Part shown: positions 45,482-57,099 of the stretch, piece after piece
Layout of the letters: the number at the start of each line of letters is the position of its first letter
Position numbering within the stretch: position 1 is the stretch's first letter
NCBI GenBank assembly: GCA_008704415.1
Contig: VXIS01000074.1
Span: forward strand, 1 to 64,000
Length of the DNA stretch: 64,000 bases
Direction: 5' to 3'
From: Sphaerosporella brunnea
Lineage: Eukaryota > Ascomycota > Pezizomycetes > Pezizales > Pyronemataceae
Made by a program: the position numbers and the translations under genes
Notes under the pieces: generated by a model
Told to the model about the DNA's origin: nothing
Database searches by the model: none
The model's input: only the letters and a program-made list of their open reading frames with translations

Positions 45482-46567
45482 CTAGGACCTCGCAGGCAAC
45501 TCCTGCACCTGCGAAACAGTATTCGGCAACTCCGCATAGTGCTGTTGCTCCTGAGGCGGATAGTATGGTGTGTTCGACGCTTCTCCGTACCCTGGTGGCC
45601 CCCAGCCCGCTCCGGGATGAGGCGAGGTCGGCCCAGTCGGCGGCGGCTTCTGATCCACCAGCGGCATCGGCTGCATTTGTTGCGGCTGCTGCGGTGGCTG
45701 GTTTCTACGGCCGCGACGCAAGACGTAGAAGAGACCTAGTGCTCCCGCGACGATGACTACGAGACCACCGATCGCGCCGCCTACTATCGCGCCGATTGGT
45801 GCGCCGCCGCCGTTGCCGGCTGGGGCGGAGGAAGAGGGTGGGGATGTGGGCGATGTTGTGGTTGCCGACGAGGACGTCGTCGAGGAGGCAGTTGGCAGAG
45901 TGACCGTTGGCATTGCCAACTCTAGAGAGGCGGTGGTCTTGACGTAGTTGCAGCCGAAGATGGAGAGGCCGGAGCCATCCGTGTAAACGCCGCAATAGGG
46001 GGCGGTACTTTCCGTGCTAAATTCGTTGTCAGAATAGCTGGAGAAGATGGAAAAAAAAGACACGGAATAGGACAAACCATTTTGCAATCTGTGAATTCTG
46101 GACACAGGCCGAGTTGCAAGTTGTGTTGAATTCAGCGGAGGCAACGCAGGCCGTCTGGTAGATGCAAGCTAGCGAGGTGGAACCGGGTGGGACGTAGCAA
46201 CATCCAATGTTGTGGGAGTTTACTTGTTGGCAGGTGAGAAGGGTGCCGATGCAGGTAAATGGATTGACTGTGTTTCGTTCTCTCTGTATCAGTCACCTTT
46301 CCATCTATTGGGGGGGAGGGGGCCAGTACATCGATCGCCATTTACATATCCGCACAACTGGTTCGAAAGATCTCTCTGGAATAGGTTCTTGGGGTGTGCC
46401 GGACTTGTTTGCGCGCCGAAAATCGGATGGTAAGGTGCTTCAGTTGGTAGTGGATTCCATCCAAGTTCGAGCGACGACTCAAGTTCCGCGGGAGTCGGTT
46501 CAGGCCCGTCCCATGGCAAAGCTGAAGCCGCAACGACGCAGCTCACGATCGCGAGCAGACCAAACAT
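45482..46567 (-). CDS. Cys-rich single-pass membrane protein (extracellular sensor-like)
   Basis: Three exons (46567-46330, 46267-46078 and 46016-45482) join in frame to 320 residues. The order is: signal peptide (LLAIVSCVVAASALP), Cys-rich ectodomain of about 110 residues (CGYVNGDR..FTCIGTLLTCQQ..IGCCYVPP..TACV..CNSACV..CTESTAPYCGVYT), Ser/Thr-rich stalk, one transmembrane helix at about 211-236 (GAIVGGAIGGLVVIVAGAL), a stop-transfer LRRGRR, and a Pro/Gln-rich cytoplasmic tail ending in ELPARS. This is the architecture of fungal cell-surface sensors of the Mid2/Wsc kind, but the Cys pattern is not a canonical WSC domain. A TTTAAAA about 45 bases upstream may be the TATA element. Ligand and partner unknown. 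Confidence 0.85.
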
Positions 46568-47414
46568 TTCGAAGAGAATTGGACGCCCAGGGGAAATTTG
46601 TGGGGCAAGTCGCTTTTAAACCTCCACCGGCGGGAGGTGGTACAAGTTGCTTCTTTTTCATGCAGTTTGGCGAGATGCGATGTCTGTGGCTCGGTTTGAG
46701 CCAATCACAGCCGGGGCGGGGTTTTGCGTTGGTGGTTTTGATTGGGCGACTGCAAAGGCCCGAGTGGGGTTCGTGTCACTTCGTGTTGGTGATTGCCGTT
46801 CTGGGACACCCCCATGCGCACGCTCAGAAACCCACGCGGATCGGGGTTTCCGTGGGTTGCGACGACACGCTGAACCTGAGCAATCGGATCATAGCGGAAC
46901 CCTGAGTGCTCCCTCCCGCGCATGCGAGGGGGGAAAAAGAATGCAATGGTTTTTTGGGCTTTGCGATGTATTGAGACCGATAGGCATCGTCAAGTACTCG
47001 GTCCACCGCGTTTGCGCGCTTTAAGTCCATCCATGGCAAAAGGCGATCGGCGATAGCTAAATTATGTACTAATGAGTACATAGAAGCCCGGTATAGATAG
47101 TCTTGCAGCCCACCACAGCCCTGGCCGCGCGTCGCAGTTGATGCATCTACTCAAGGGCTAGCGCACGAGATCTAGGCCGTTCACAGAGGGGTGTATCGAC
47201 TGACCGACAGCAGCATTCCTGTTTTGAATGCTGTTGAGCGGCCTACGGTGTTTGCCGCAAGCTGCAGCTGTATAACAGGATATTTTCCACTGGCTTGAAC
47301 ATCCCTTGCCTGTTGCACGCGCGCGGCTGGAAAGTCCAGAAATCACGTGACTCCAGGGTCAGGTTTTCCGGAGCACCCGAGGCGATGGCTATGAAAACGC
47401 TTTGGTATGGGAGA
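46568..47414. other. Upstream region of the Cys-rich membrane protein
   Basis: Contains the promoter of the minus-strand gene. Plus-strand frames here are antisense or non-homologous and not called. Confidence 0.4.
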
Positions 47415-47574
47415 TAGAGGCGTGCAGACACCGGTGACGATCACACACCGGTGACGGACCACCAAAAGGATGGGGGCTTATGTAACAATGCAACAGCCTC
47501 AAGGAAGTTTGCGGTTGTAACGTACTAAAATCCGTCACCGGTGTGTGATCGTCACCGGTGTCTGCACGCCTCTA
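47415..47574. mobile_element. Near-palindromic MITE with 44-bp perfect inverted repeats
   Basis: TAGAGGCGTGCAGACACCGG at 47415 begins an arm identical over 44 bp to the complement of 47531-47574. The element is flanked by TA inside the repeat ends, giving a TA-type insertion. Each arm contains ACACCGGTGACG twice, separated by five bases. Only 72 bp separate the arms. No coding sequence. Confidence 0.88.
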
Positions 47575-48689
47575 GTGGAAAAATGGGGATTATCGACTTC
47601 TGGCGCCGCTTCGGGAAACCTAACCCTGAAGTCACATGAGATCACGAGTAGTCCCGAGTGATTGTGTGTGACCAAATCCAAGTCATCACTCATGAGTATT
47701 CTCAGAGCACGGGAGGAATTTACTATGTGTCCCCCCAGCCAAGAGAGAATTTTTGCGGGGGGGAGTAGGAAGCAGCACCATAGAAGCCCAGCATATGGAA
47801 CTCCGGCAGCTTCGATAATTTTCAGTACAAGTCAACGTGGCGCCAATCGCGATGTTGTAGAGACAGCAGCGGAGGTCGTAGGTGGTGGAAGGAAGCGCTC
47901 CCGCAACAGCAGCTCTACCATCTTGAGCATGGGTGCTGAGAGAAAGAACTTGCATGAATTAAACTGTAGCCTGTGATTACAACCACCACCTGTTTCTCTT
48001 TGTAGGTGGGACATCCTCTCTCGTGGCCGGGAGAAAAGTAGGTGCGGGCATCCGCCATGTAAAATGTCTCCCTTGGCCGACAGGCTGCCTGCTCTATCAA
48101 ATGATTCGCTAGGGACATGGCGTTAGGGTGTTATTGGTTGGGGGATAGCCCATACAAGCCCACATCTCTAACTTGAACCAATCACCTCCCGGGAAGGAAC
48201 ATAGAGACCGCCAACTGCGCTGTGCTCTTCGCTGAATTGCCGCTAAACAACACACTTCCAGAATGCCGTTTGGCCTACTGTTCCCGCAACAGCTACAAAG
48301 TCAAAGTAGGTACTCGTACAAGTTCTAGGAACCTATGTTTGAATTCAGTGGGATCTTGGCCTGTCGTATTCGGTTGGGGACAAACTGCCTCGATCTTGCC
48401 TTTAAAGGGATTACCCATAAAAAGCCTTATGAATACATACTTACACAAGTATATAGTTTGCCAGCGATGACTACTCTGGTACCCAACACTGAATCAGCCT
48501 ATAGATATCGTGAGAGAGAATGACCCTTGCACGTAACTGCCTTGGAGGATGATGTACTCTAGCGTTCTCAACGCCCTCATGATAGGGATATCCCTTAATT
48601 CTAGAACAGCTTTCCCATCCCCACTTTGTCTACCAACCTCGCGTGCCCTCTACCATCGACCCTCAAAGCCGTTCTCAGCCTGCCGTCCT
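47575..48689. other. Intergenic, no supported gene
   Basis: Short overlapping frames only, and a GCGGGGGGGAG run near 47756. No recognised domain or RNA. Confidence 0.4.
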
Positions 48690-49262
48690 CTATGTTCGCA
48701 CCCGGATCGATCGCGATAGCAGCCGCGCTATGGCATGGCGGGTGCTCTCGGCCACTAGGTGCAGAGGCGTCCGCTCCATGACATCCTCCTGCGTTTCTAT
48801 GTTCGCTCCCTTCTTGATCAGCAACCGCACCGAGGCCTTGCCGTTGTCCTTCGCGGACACGATTAGTGGTGTTTGTCCTTGCTCCGTGAGTATTTCCACT
48901 TCAGCGCCACATGTAATGACACACCTCGACAACCCGATGGCGACTAAGACGTGCGGCCACGCATAAAAGATCGTTTCTAAACCTCCTGGCAGCCACCGTT
49001 ATTCCGGGAAGGCTTTTGGATTCGTCTAAATGACCAGTAACCCAGTTTTCGGGCAAATAGCCCGCAGGGCTATCGGCTGGCATCGTCAATTCCTCGATAA
49101 ATCGGGAAACGAGGCTTGGAAATTTCGTCACCTTGGAGCGCTGGCGTATGTGGTCTTTGAGATGGCTCAGTGCGTAGTTGATAAAAGGCCGCTGGTTGAG
49201 ATATTGAACATATGACTCAAAATCCTCGGATGCCCAAGACTGGACTTCTTGAACGGGGTTTC
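48690..49262 (-). pseudogene. Ankyrin-repeat protein fragment with frameshift
   Basis: The minus-strand frame from about 49262 reads QSWASEDFESYVQYLNQRPF, INYALSHLKDHI and VAARLSRHRVVEV. It then needs a one-base shift near 48917 to continue as ITCGAEVEILTEQGQTPLIV, then LLIKKGANIETQ, RTPLHLVAE and a stop. The blocks fit the linker and ankyrin repeats of large fungal NACHT/ankyrin-type proteins (TPLHLA, GAxxE signatures). There is no start, no effector domain, and an upstream in-frame stop. A remnant of a larger gene. Confidence 0.7.
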
Positions 49263-49350
49263 AGAAGACGGAGGTGTGCTTCGCCCAAAAGATAGGGTAT
49301 TGGAAACAAGCTATAAGTATCCGGCCTGGGTGAACAGACTGGCCTGCAAC

Positions 49351-50152
49351 ACTACCTACCTTAGCAGGGAACGGGTGTTTTGAAAAATGGTTAGGTGATC
49401 ATTATATGATTATGGTTGTCAATCTCAGTGCATTTTTAAAAACAGCACCATCCAATACACGTTCAGATCTAAGCTTATATGTAAAAGGGTGGATGATGGT
49501 TACGGAGCAAAAACCTTCTGCGGCTTATTATGACCACTATGAGATTGCGAGGTGAAAAGCTTCTTTTCTGTGCTCTCCGCGCCCTCGCCGCACAGTGGGA
49601 ATCCGACACCCGGTGGAGCTGATCGCCGCCAAGCACTAATCACCTCCCTCGACATCATCATGATCATCGTCGTCGTCATCGTCATCATCATCATCGTCAA
49701 TCCGCGTTGGTGTGCACCCGACTGTCGCCAACCCCCAAAAATGAGGCGACACCACCAGTAGATGCAGCATGAAGAATTAACTGGGAGATGTGGTGATGCC
49801 AAAGCCGGAGGCCTTCTCGTGACAGATATATGACAGATTGGAAAACTCAACACCATTGTGATGAACCACCGAAGCACGTGATGTCACTCGAACCTGTGCC
49901 CATCATGATTGGTTGATTTGTGAGAATCGATTTTACCTAAGGATTATATAACCATTATATGGGGATTATTTGAGGAACGAGGTTTTTTGCCAAACAAGGT
50001 TCTTAGATCGAAACTATGTGGCTACGAAAACTAATCTCCGTTTCTGGTAAACGTTTTTCAAGAAAAACAGTTACATCACCACTTTTTGCGCCTAGGCATG
50101 ACATAGCCCTTACAACCCTGGGAAATGCTCGTTCCCTGCTAAGGTAGGTAGT
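49351..50152. mobile_element. Inverted-repeat element D (TACCTTAGCAGGG termini)
   Basis: The left end ACTACCTACCTTAGCAGGGA and the right end's complement are identical over at least 22 bp. Total about 802 bp. Internally there is a trinucleotide-rich CATCATCGTCGTC stretch (about 49654-49702) and AATAATCC/TATAACCATTATA motifs shared with the element at 57100-58380. Superfamily unassigned; target duplication not found. No intact coding sequence. Confidence 0.65.
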
Positions 50153-50290
50153 TTGCTTTGGCGATCCTAGGCTGAGCTTCTCCCTGCATCGATACCCAGC
50201 CGAGCTCTCTCGCATGACCCAAGGGAAGTGACGACAGTCTCATTCGAGCCAAGTTTTCAAGGATCCTATCTTTAACTAGATGGGTCTATC

Positions 50291-50507
50291 CAGTATTCTC
50301 AATAGCCGGCCCAAAAAGCCCGGGCTGGCTGCGTCTTTGTGTGTAAGGCGCGAGTTAGTACAGAGTGATAACCAGTGAGGCAACAATGGCGTGATCATTC
50401 TTTGTACCCGAGCAACAGCTCATGCAGCCCACAGCCAGCCCGGCTTTTTGGTCAACCCAACGCATCCCAACGCAGCCGGCCCGGCAGGCAGGCTATCGAG
50501 AACACTG
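50291..50507. mobile_element. hAT-type MITE, copy B (CAGTRTTCTC termini)
   Basis: The left end reads CAGTATTCTCAATAGCCGGC and the right end, reverse complemented, CAGTGTTCTCGATAGCC. It is 217 bp, shorter than copies A and C. Flanking octamers GGTCTATC and GATCGCTC match at 5 of 8, a possibly decayed target duplication. Internal AGCCCGGGCTGGCT motifs are shared with copy A. Confidence 0.6.
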
Positions 50508-51272
50508 GATCGCTCCGCAGATGGCATGATCTTCAACAACAGGGTTACTTTGAAATACATAGTTCGTTTGATCAACCAGTTGGATACCAGTTCCAATCCC
50601 CGTATATTGGCACGCCAATAATAGATGTATACCCAATCCCAAATAATGAATCGCGGGGCACTGGAAGGAAGAAGCAAGAAGTAATAAGGCCACAGATATC
50701 CGGGACTCGTGTTGATGCTTTCTGCTGATGTGCGGCTGCATGCATACCTCATGGTATGCCGCTGTATGCCACTCGTAACCTCGAGTTCAACTTGATATCC
50801 CTGGAAAAACACGCTCAGAAGGCGCAGAGAGCCGATGGTGGGTCATCCGCCTTCCGCTGAAGCATACGTTTTGCTTTTGAAGTTTTGGGCTTTTAGTGGG
50901 CACTAATGCCATAGGGTAGAGCCCATAACTTAGTGAACGCGGTTTGCCGGCTTGGTTCGACTGTTTGGACAGCGGTTCACAATTGGTCACTCGTGCACAC
51001 ATTCTCCGGGCGGTCTTATAGATTTCGCGAGACGCCTTTGAGAACTAAAAACCTAACACGCAGTATATCCTGTAGGAAGCAGAAAGGATCCATTTCACAT
51101 AACTAACGCAACAACGCGCCGGCTAGAATGCGATGGAGCTTTTTGTCGGTCGAGGTTGTAACATGGGATCAATATGTGAATGCAGCAGTCGGGCTGAGTA
51201 CATTTATATTGTTTTTTTACGAGCGACCCAATTATAAAGAAATCCCACTACCACCCAGTTCATAACGCTCGC
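50508..51272. other. Intergenic, 3' flank of the heptad-repeat gene
   Basis: Nothing recognised beyond short frames. Confidence 0.4.
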
Positions 51273-51956
51273 TTAAAGCTCGTGGGGCGGTGTAGTCCGC
51301 TCGGGCCTCACCTCCAGCCACGGTGAGCACCCATCATCATCGCCGACCTCCGAGACGGCGCAGGGTGTCGCGATAGGAGTCCCAAAGTCTTCGGACCATA
51401 CGCTCCCATGCTCGACATTAAATCCCTGTTGCGATGATGGCGCATGATATTTCTCACCCCTCGCCTCGGCCAACTCCCGCTTCAACTCCGCATTCTCCGC
51501 CTTCCACCCTTCAACCTCGCGCTTCCATCCTTCAACTTCATTCTTCCACCCCTCGATCTCGCGCTTGTAGCCTTTGGCTTCGTTGCAGCGTTCGGAAAGC
51601 AGCTGGTTCGAGGCTTTCAGTCTCTCCATCTCGCGCCGAAGGCTCTCAACTTCTGTTTTCAGCTCCTCGATTTGCGGCCCGGCGGCGGCGGCTGTGGCGC
51701 TGGGGATCGCGCGTCCAGCCCGGATATCAGCCATTTTGGCGCCCATGGCAATATTTATATGGTCTCTTAGGCTGAAGATGTCTGCGGATTCGTAGAGTAA
51801 CTCGCCGGTGACCGCACACACCAGAAAGCAGCGGAATATTCCATTTTGAACATTGTGGGCGGCCAGGATTTGGGGGGTTTTGCCTGGGAATAGCTGTGTA
51901 GCGTTCGCGAGGATGCATCGTTCGGCGTCGAGTTCGCTCATCGTGTCGAACGTCAA
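51273..51956 (-). CDS. Coiled-coil protein with GWK heptad repeats
   Basis: Single-exon frame of 227 residues. The N-terminal 90 residues look globular (GKTPQILAAHNVQNGIF, CFLVCAVTGELLYES). Residues about 97-165 form a long coiled coil (PQIEELKTEVESLRREMERL), and within it a seven-residue unit of EGWKxEV type is repeated four times. The C-terminal 50 residues are acidic and Pro-rich. Tandem heptads with Trp at the same register are unusual. ATG at 51956 or 51941 are both possible starts. No function known; no introns visible. Confidence 0.68.
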   Translation of the reverse strand: MTFDTMSELDAERCILANATQLFPGKTPQILAAHNVQNGIFRCFLVCAVTGELLYESADIFSLRDHINIAMGAKMADIRAGRAIPSATAAAAGPQIEELKTEVESLRREMERLKASNQLLSERCNEAKGYKREIEGWKNEVEGWKREVEGWKAENAELKRELAEARGEKYHAPSSQQGFNVEHGSVWSEDFGTPIATPCAVSEVGDDDGCSPWLEVRPERTTPPHEL

Positions 51957-54705
51957 CCTTCGGCAGTAAATAGCAAGTAGGTTGTCGACCTGTCGTCTTC
52001 TCGTACGCTAGGTACTGTGGCTAGCGGTTCGTCGTAAGGAAGAGAGTTGCGTGTCGTGAAGCGATGAAGAAACAGGCATGAGCTGAGAAGAAGCGGGGGG
52101 CGATGACTTGAGATATAGCATTTCCCCGGCCAATCAAAAAGACTCTTGGAAGAATGCGTTGGCGCGCGCGGCAGATGGGAAGATCGACTTGGTTGCCGCC
52201 TGAAACGGGTAAGCCGAGTGATCTACCGTGTCCAGAGACAACACATCGGTTTTTTTATCTTCGGCTCACTGGACATCTGGGATGAGGGGGGCACAGCAGT
52301 AGGCCACGAGACATCCGTCAGCTTCGGAGTCCGGGGGTTGGGCCGCTCGTGATAGTCACGTGCACGAGTTGAATGACGAATCATGGACGAAGCGGGCCTG
52401 ACAGTGAGCTGATCATTGTACCTGACTCGGCAATAGTGAAAGACTTCCGGCAAGGATCTGGAAGGGTTTAGAACTCAGAAACCGTGTGTGAAAGGCCCCC
52501 CCCATTCCCGTTGGGCTGATTTTCAAAAGTAAAGCGATCGTTGCCTTCACACTACCACTGGTCGAGGGCGACGTCACGGCCGATGTGTTATGGCTACTCG
52601 GAGTGACTACCGCCCCAATCACCTTGCGCGACCAGATTTTTGGACGTCTGGAAGTCTGAATAGACCCCTCTATTTAGACTTTTCGTCTGGAACGCCGATT
52701 TTCCAGAAAAAAAATAAGGTTTCAAAGCTTCCAGATCCCTTCTAAACCCTTCTAGACGGCCGCGGGAAGTCTTCCAATCTGTGTGCAAAAAAATGCCGCT
52801 ACCAGGCGCGGCATATTGATAATACCTAACAAGGTTGAAGGTTTTGGCTCTTCCGCCTGTGGCAACCCTACCAACGGGAGGTAACTTTATCGGTATAGTT
52901 ATCATATGGCCCTGTTGGGCCTTGTTGTAAACGGAAAGTACTTGATGATACAGTAGTTCTACACCGGGTGTGGTTTATAGTGCTCTCGGCTTCCGTAGCT
53001 TCAAAGCTTGAGGGCCGTCCACCCCAACACAACCAAAAGGAGCTGGAACTGAGCGGCCTCGGGCATCGCTTCTCACTCGATAGAACTCTGTCGTCGGCGT
53101 CGATTGTCACTACTAACTAGATTGATTGTGGGGTATATAGTGACGAACCCCTCATAGTCTCATAAACACACACTTGAGGACCTGGGCAGTAGCGGACCTT
53201 TTTCTGGTTCCGAGATCATGAGTGGTGAGCAGTGATCATGCAGTCTATCGGTAAATAGGCGCATGGAAGTTGGGATGCTGGTGGTCGATTGATACCATAT
53301 GAATACCATGCATGACAGATGGCCGTGCATAGTGAGTAAACCTGCTAAGTACCTCGGGTGCAACCAGAAAATGCTACAAGCAGAACTTGTGAGAGGTCCA
53401 TGTGACTACCTTTTCTGCGCACGGGACACCCGCGACGTGGCCAGAACAGCCCGCTGCTCGAGAACATTGTAAGCAGTTCTTGTGGCATCTGAAAGGAGTC
53501 GGTCTGAGAGAGAGCTGGTCATCTACCGACCGTTTAGAACGCTTGCCAATCGCAATAGAACCGGAGGCGGAGTTCACTGCCTAATCCTTCGATATTAGAG
53601 GGTATTGGGACTTTTGCGTCACAACACGCTCAAAGCGCCGGACGTGCCAAGTGACCAAACTTCGGCAGACGTCCGTCTTCTGTGGCGCCGTTTGTTTTGT
53701 ATGGTACACACTATAAGTGCCGGAAATATTGCATACTATTATTTCCAATGCTGTCACAAACCGCAGCCGTACCAGTCGCACAAAGGGGGGCAAAACCCGG
53801 ATGTTGCAATCGACGTCACGGACGCTGGAAGATGAGCGGAGACCCTAGAGAAGCCTGCCACAACTCGTCTACGTCCAGCCTCTGATATCGTGCTTGGGAT
53901 GCCAAGAGAACCGGCGCAAGGTGGACCGATCATGCCTCCAGTGTCACTGACGAAGTCCACGTATCTCTGAGGCGCTGGCCAGAAGAATCGAAGCCGCACG
54001 AGATGAAATCCCTCCCCCTCACAAAGTATGGAGGCAAAAACTTCACTTCCCCTGACTCACTATAAAAGGACACAGGCGCTTGTAGCTTTTCAACCGATTC
54101 CCAGGCCGTTGATCTCAGCTCCACCATCGCTGGGGCGAACCGTGGGTACATACCCGCCCATAAATCCTCTCCGATATACCCTGAGTGCCGCTTCTGGTCG
54201 TTGAATGAACTAGGCTGCCTTAGTCAGCCCCACACGGTACGTGTTGTCGGCAGCTGAGCACGAGCATGGCACACCACAAGGCAGCGATCTGCCAGCGTAT
54301 TATACATCCGCCGTTTTGCGCTTTATCTGCATCCAACCGCTTTTGCTTTTACTCTCAGGCTACACAGCCCCCACCAGCAATAGCTGGTACCGTGGGACAT
54401 ACCTTGCCTTGATATCAACCGCAAGCCTTGGGGGCTGGAGGTGCGGCGGTGCCTATCTGCCCCGCCACGGCTCTCGGACACGCGAGAAAATCACCACACA
54501 CATGCCGAATGGATAGGCTCACAACCTCAGAAACATGGAGCCGATAGAACAAACAAATCTTTTCCCAAAACCATATACCCCGTCCAATCAAATGCGAAAA
54601 AAAGTTCTACGTACGCTATGCTCAGGTTAGAAACAAAAACAGAAGTAACAAATGCCTATTCACTAAATCCCCCCCCCCCCCCCAAACACTGCAACGTCTC
54701 GCGCA
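51957..54705. other. Intergenic, no strongly supported gene
   Basis: A minus frame around 54200-53930 (YPRFAPAMVELRSTAWESVE, FVRGRDFISCGF) reads like real protein but has no recognised family, start or partner exons. Others are short. A 15-base C tract lies at about 54669-54683. Confidence 0.35.
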
Positions 54706-55419
54706 TCATGGCCAATGGATGATCTGTTCCGGCTGCCAAACCCCCCAGCTGCTCTTTCTACAATTCTGTTGCCTTTCAGCTTCAGATGCGAATTCCAACC
54801 ACAGCTGGTCCCCCTTTCCACCGGTATTCCATCCGTTCACGCCATTGTCGTACCATCGTCGCCCACCGCTCAGCGTCACCGGCAACATCATCCCATCCGC
54901 CAACTGCAACATAAACCTCGTAGCTTGACTTCGGGAAGCCTTCTTTGCAACTAGGAGTTTCTCATCCTCTTCAATGACATAGACATTCTTGCCCTTCAAC
55001 TTCACCACAAACACACCCCCCGCCTCAAGAATGTGGATCTCAACATCGCCAACGTAGCCTTCCCCGTCGTGTAGGCCCACGCATGAGGATTCGGTCGAAT
55101 AGAGTGCTGCGCTGCCGTCGCCGATCAACTGTTGTTTCTGGTAGGTTAGGCCTCGAAGCTTTCCGTAGACTCCGCCATCGGCGCGCATGGTTTTGATGTA
55201 GAACCCTAGTCTGCCATGGAGTATTGAGCCTGGTGGGTACTGCTCGAAGCTGCGGGTGCTGGTAGCCAGCTTTGGTGCATTAGTTCCCATTCCATGCTTT
55301 TGGTGGCAAGAAAAGGGAGTTGAGTGGTAATGGGGAGGACTCACAGTGCCCATGGGTTCCGAAGCTTCAAGGGTCGGCGAAAAGGGGTTGGAATCGCTGA
55401 TGAGCGGCATATAGAACAA
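54706..55419 (-). CDS. Conserved-looking protein of unknown function, beta-rich
   Basis: Two exons (55419-55345 and 55296-54706) with a 48-base intron (GTGAGT..AAAAG) give 221 residues; because 48 is a multiple of three the frame is also open through the intron. The body alternates hydrophobic and polar residues in short strands (GRLGFYIKT, AALYSTESSCVGLHDGEGYVG, GGVFVVKLKGKNVYVIEE, RFMLQLADGMMLPVTL), as in beta-trefoil or lipocalin-like folds. That fold suggestion is inference. No signal peptide. MFYMPLIS or MPLIS could be the start. I do not recognise the family. Confidence 0.6.
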   Translation of the reverse strand: MFYMPLISDSNPFSPTLEASEPMGTVSPPHYHSTPFSCHQKHGMGTNAPKLATSTRSFEQYPPGSILHGRLGFYIKTMRADGGVYGKLRGLTYQKQQLIGDGSAALYSTESSCVGLHDGEGYVGDVEIHILEAGGVFVVKLKGKNVYVIEEDEKLLVAKKASRSQATRFMLQLADGMMLPVTLSGGRRWYDNGVNGWNTGGKGDQLWLEFASEAERQQNCRKSSWGVWQPEQIIHWP

Positions 55420-57099
55420 GACGGAGAGTGGACGTGACCCGAGGGGGGGCGGGGGGTGGGGGGAATTGTGGCTCGTCCGACGCTTAAGACAGCAGCTTTT
55501 CTTATAGTGTAGTGTTTGCCACTAGCGCCGCTCGTATGGACTGAGGACGGGGGTTGGGGGCAGCGAAAGGAAGCAGTGTGACTGCGGTGGCTCAATGGCA
55601 AAAGCTGCTGACTGGAGAGGGGTCTGGATCTCTCGCTCAGTGAAGGTTCGGCGTCTTCTTGCTTTTTGGACAGCTGGCGAAGATTTTAAAGCCACCGGTG
55701 CTACAGAGAAGCCACGGCATACTAAACCGGGAGTGCCAAAGCTGGGCCTGCGACATGTACGGTCGGTACAAACGCCTCGTTTGGATCTTTTTGCCGTGCG
55801 CACATTAAATGTACCGGTAGACGCAGCAGGGCCTGGCTTTCCGGACCAGATATGGCATGCAGGGTCTGAGCGGCACTTTGCAAGGGCATCTTCTTCTCGA
55901 TCGTGGGATCCTTTCAGCTTGTGTTGAGATCAGGGGACCTAAACAACCAACTGCATTGCTGACACTTCCACATACATCAAAAACCAACCACGTGTGTTTT
56001 GTGCCGTGCTTTGCGTCGGAGGCTAGGAGGTACTACGCGTCTCAGGAGCTATCCGGCGATATCGCTGTGGTGGGTGGAAAGATCTATGCGCTCGTAAATA
56101 CAGAACATTCGATGCCGTATGATATGACGGACTGTTCGAGAAACCGCCCCATCTGCCACTCATCGCACTGTGAGTTGTCGGCTGCTCGGACTGACAACAG
56201 AGTACATGTGCACGAACGCACCGTCGGTGTGTCCAAAGGGCATGATTTGCCGCAGCAGCCTGCGCTGGGAACGAGCGTTTGTTGTCGCCTCAGGATGTGC
56301 TGTAATTCCTCGCTAATCGCAATATTCACATTTATCGAGATCGACATTCCCGTTGCGGGGGCAAAAGAATGGGTGCGGATTAGTGGACGATCAGACCAGG
56401 GGGGTGGTTCGATCGGGAACGTTAGATCTCCTGGGAAGATCGCAACGCATGGATAGGTACTTAAGCACCAAGTGGGTCGGCAAACATGCGAGCGCCCTTT
56501 GCCCAATCACAACCCTTCTGGCGGCCCCCAACTACTGCACAATTCTTCTTTGATGTGCATAGCTTCGCGAACAGCATATGCCTTTTTGGGGGACGCCTGG
56601 CATCCTCAATCAAGCCCTCCAGATTTTTCCGCCCTTGCATCTGAAGGGAGAAATCGGAGGCGAGGAGGGATGAGGCGCGTGGCACCCTGTTTCCACTGGG
56701 TAGAAGCAAAAGTTCTGTGGAACGGACAGAATTCGGCTCACTACTTCCTTCCGAACATAAGGCAAGCCATCGTCGAGCTTGTTAGCGAGGGAAAACGTCG
56801 TACTTCTAGCCATCGAATTGGATTTCATAGTAAATCGCTTGGCGGAGTGGCACACATTTCCTGCTTGATTTGCTTGCGCCGATGTGATGAGTTTAGTTCT
56901 CGGCAAGGCACCTGTAGCTTTGAAGGCAGACCCCAATGCGATAATGGTGGGATTGTGGCTTCAAAATTGGTCAAATTCCAGTCCGTGTACGTGCATGCCA
57001 GCTGGTTTCACCTTCAAGGGCATCACGTGTGCATTGGACGTGCATGGGTCGAATGTTGTATCATATGAGTACTCTGTTTCCTTTTCACGGTACGTACTC
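55420..57099. other. Intergenic, no supported gene
   Basis: Long but mutually overlapping frames (55857-56456 plus, 56084-56506 minus, 56472-57068 plus) carry no recognised domain. At least one of each overlapping pair must be chance. No call. Confidence 0.35.

Noticed and set aside
49654..49702. Repeat array resembling CRISPR-like spacing
   Set aside because: It is a simple CATCATCGTC trinucleotide-type repeat without spacers, in a eukaryotic genome.
55579..55660. tRNA-like stretch with a TGGCTCAATGG box A match and AGGTTCGG near box B
   Set aside because: The acceptor and T stems do not pair, and the box B match is incomplete.
55857..57068. Long frames on both strands (up to 199 codons)
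   Set aside because: They overlap each other on opposite strands without family resemblance or splice structure.
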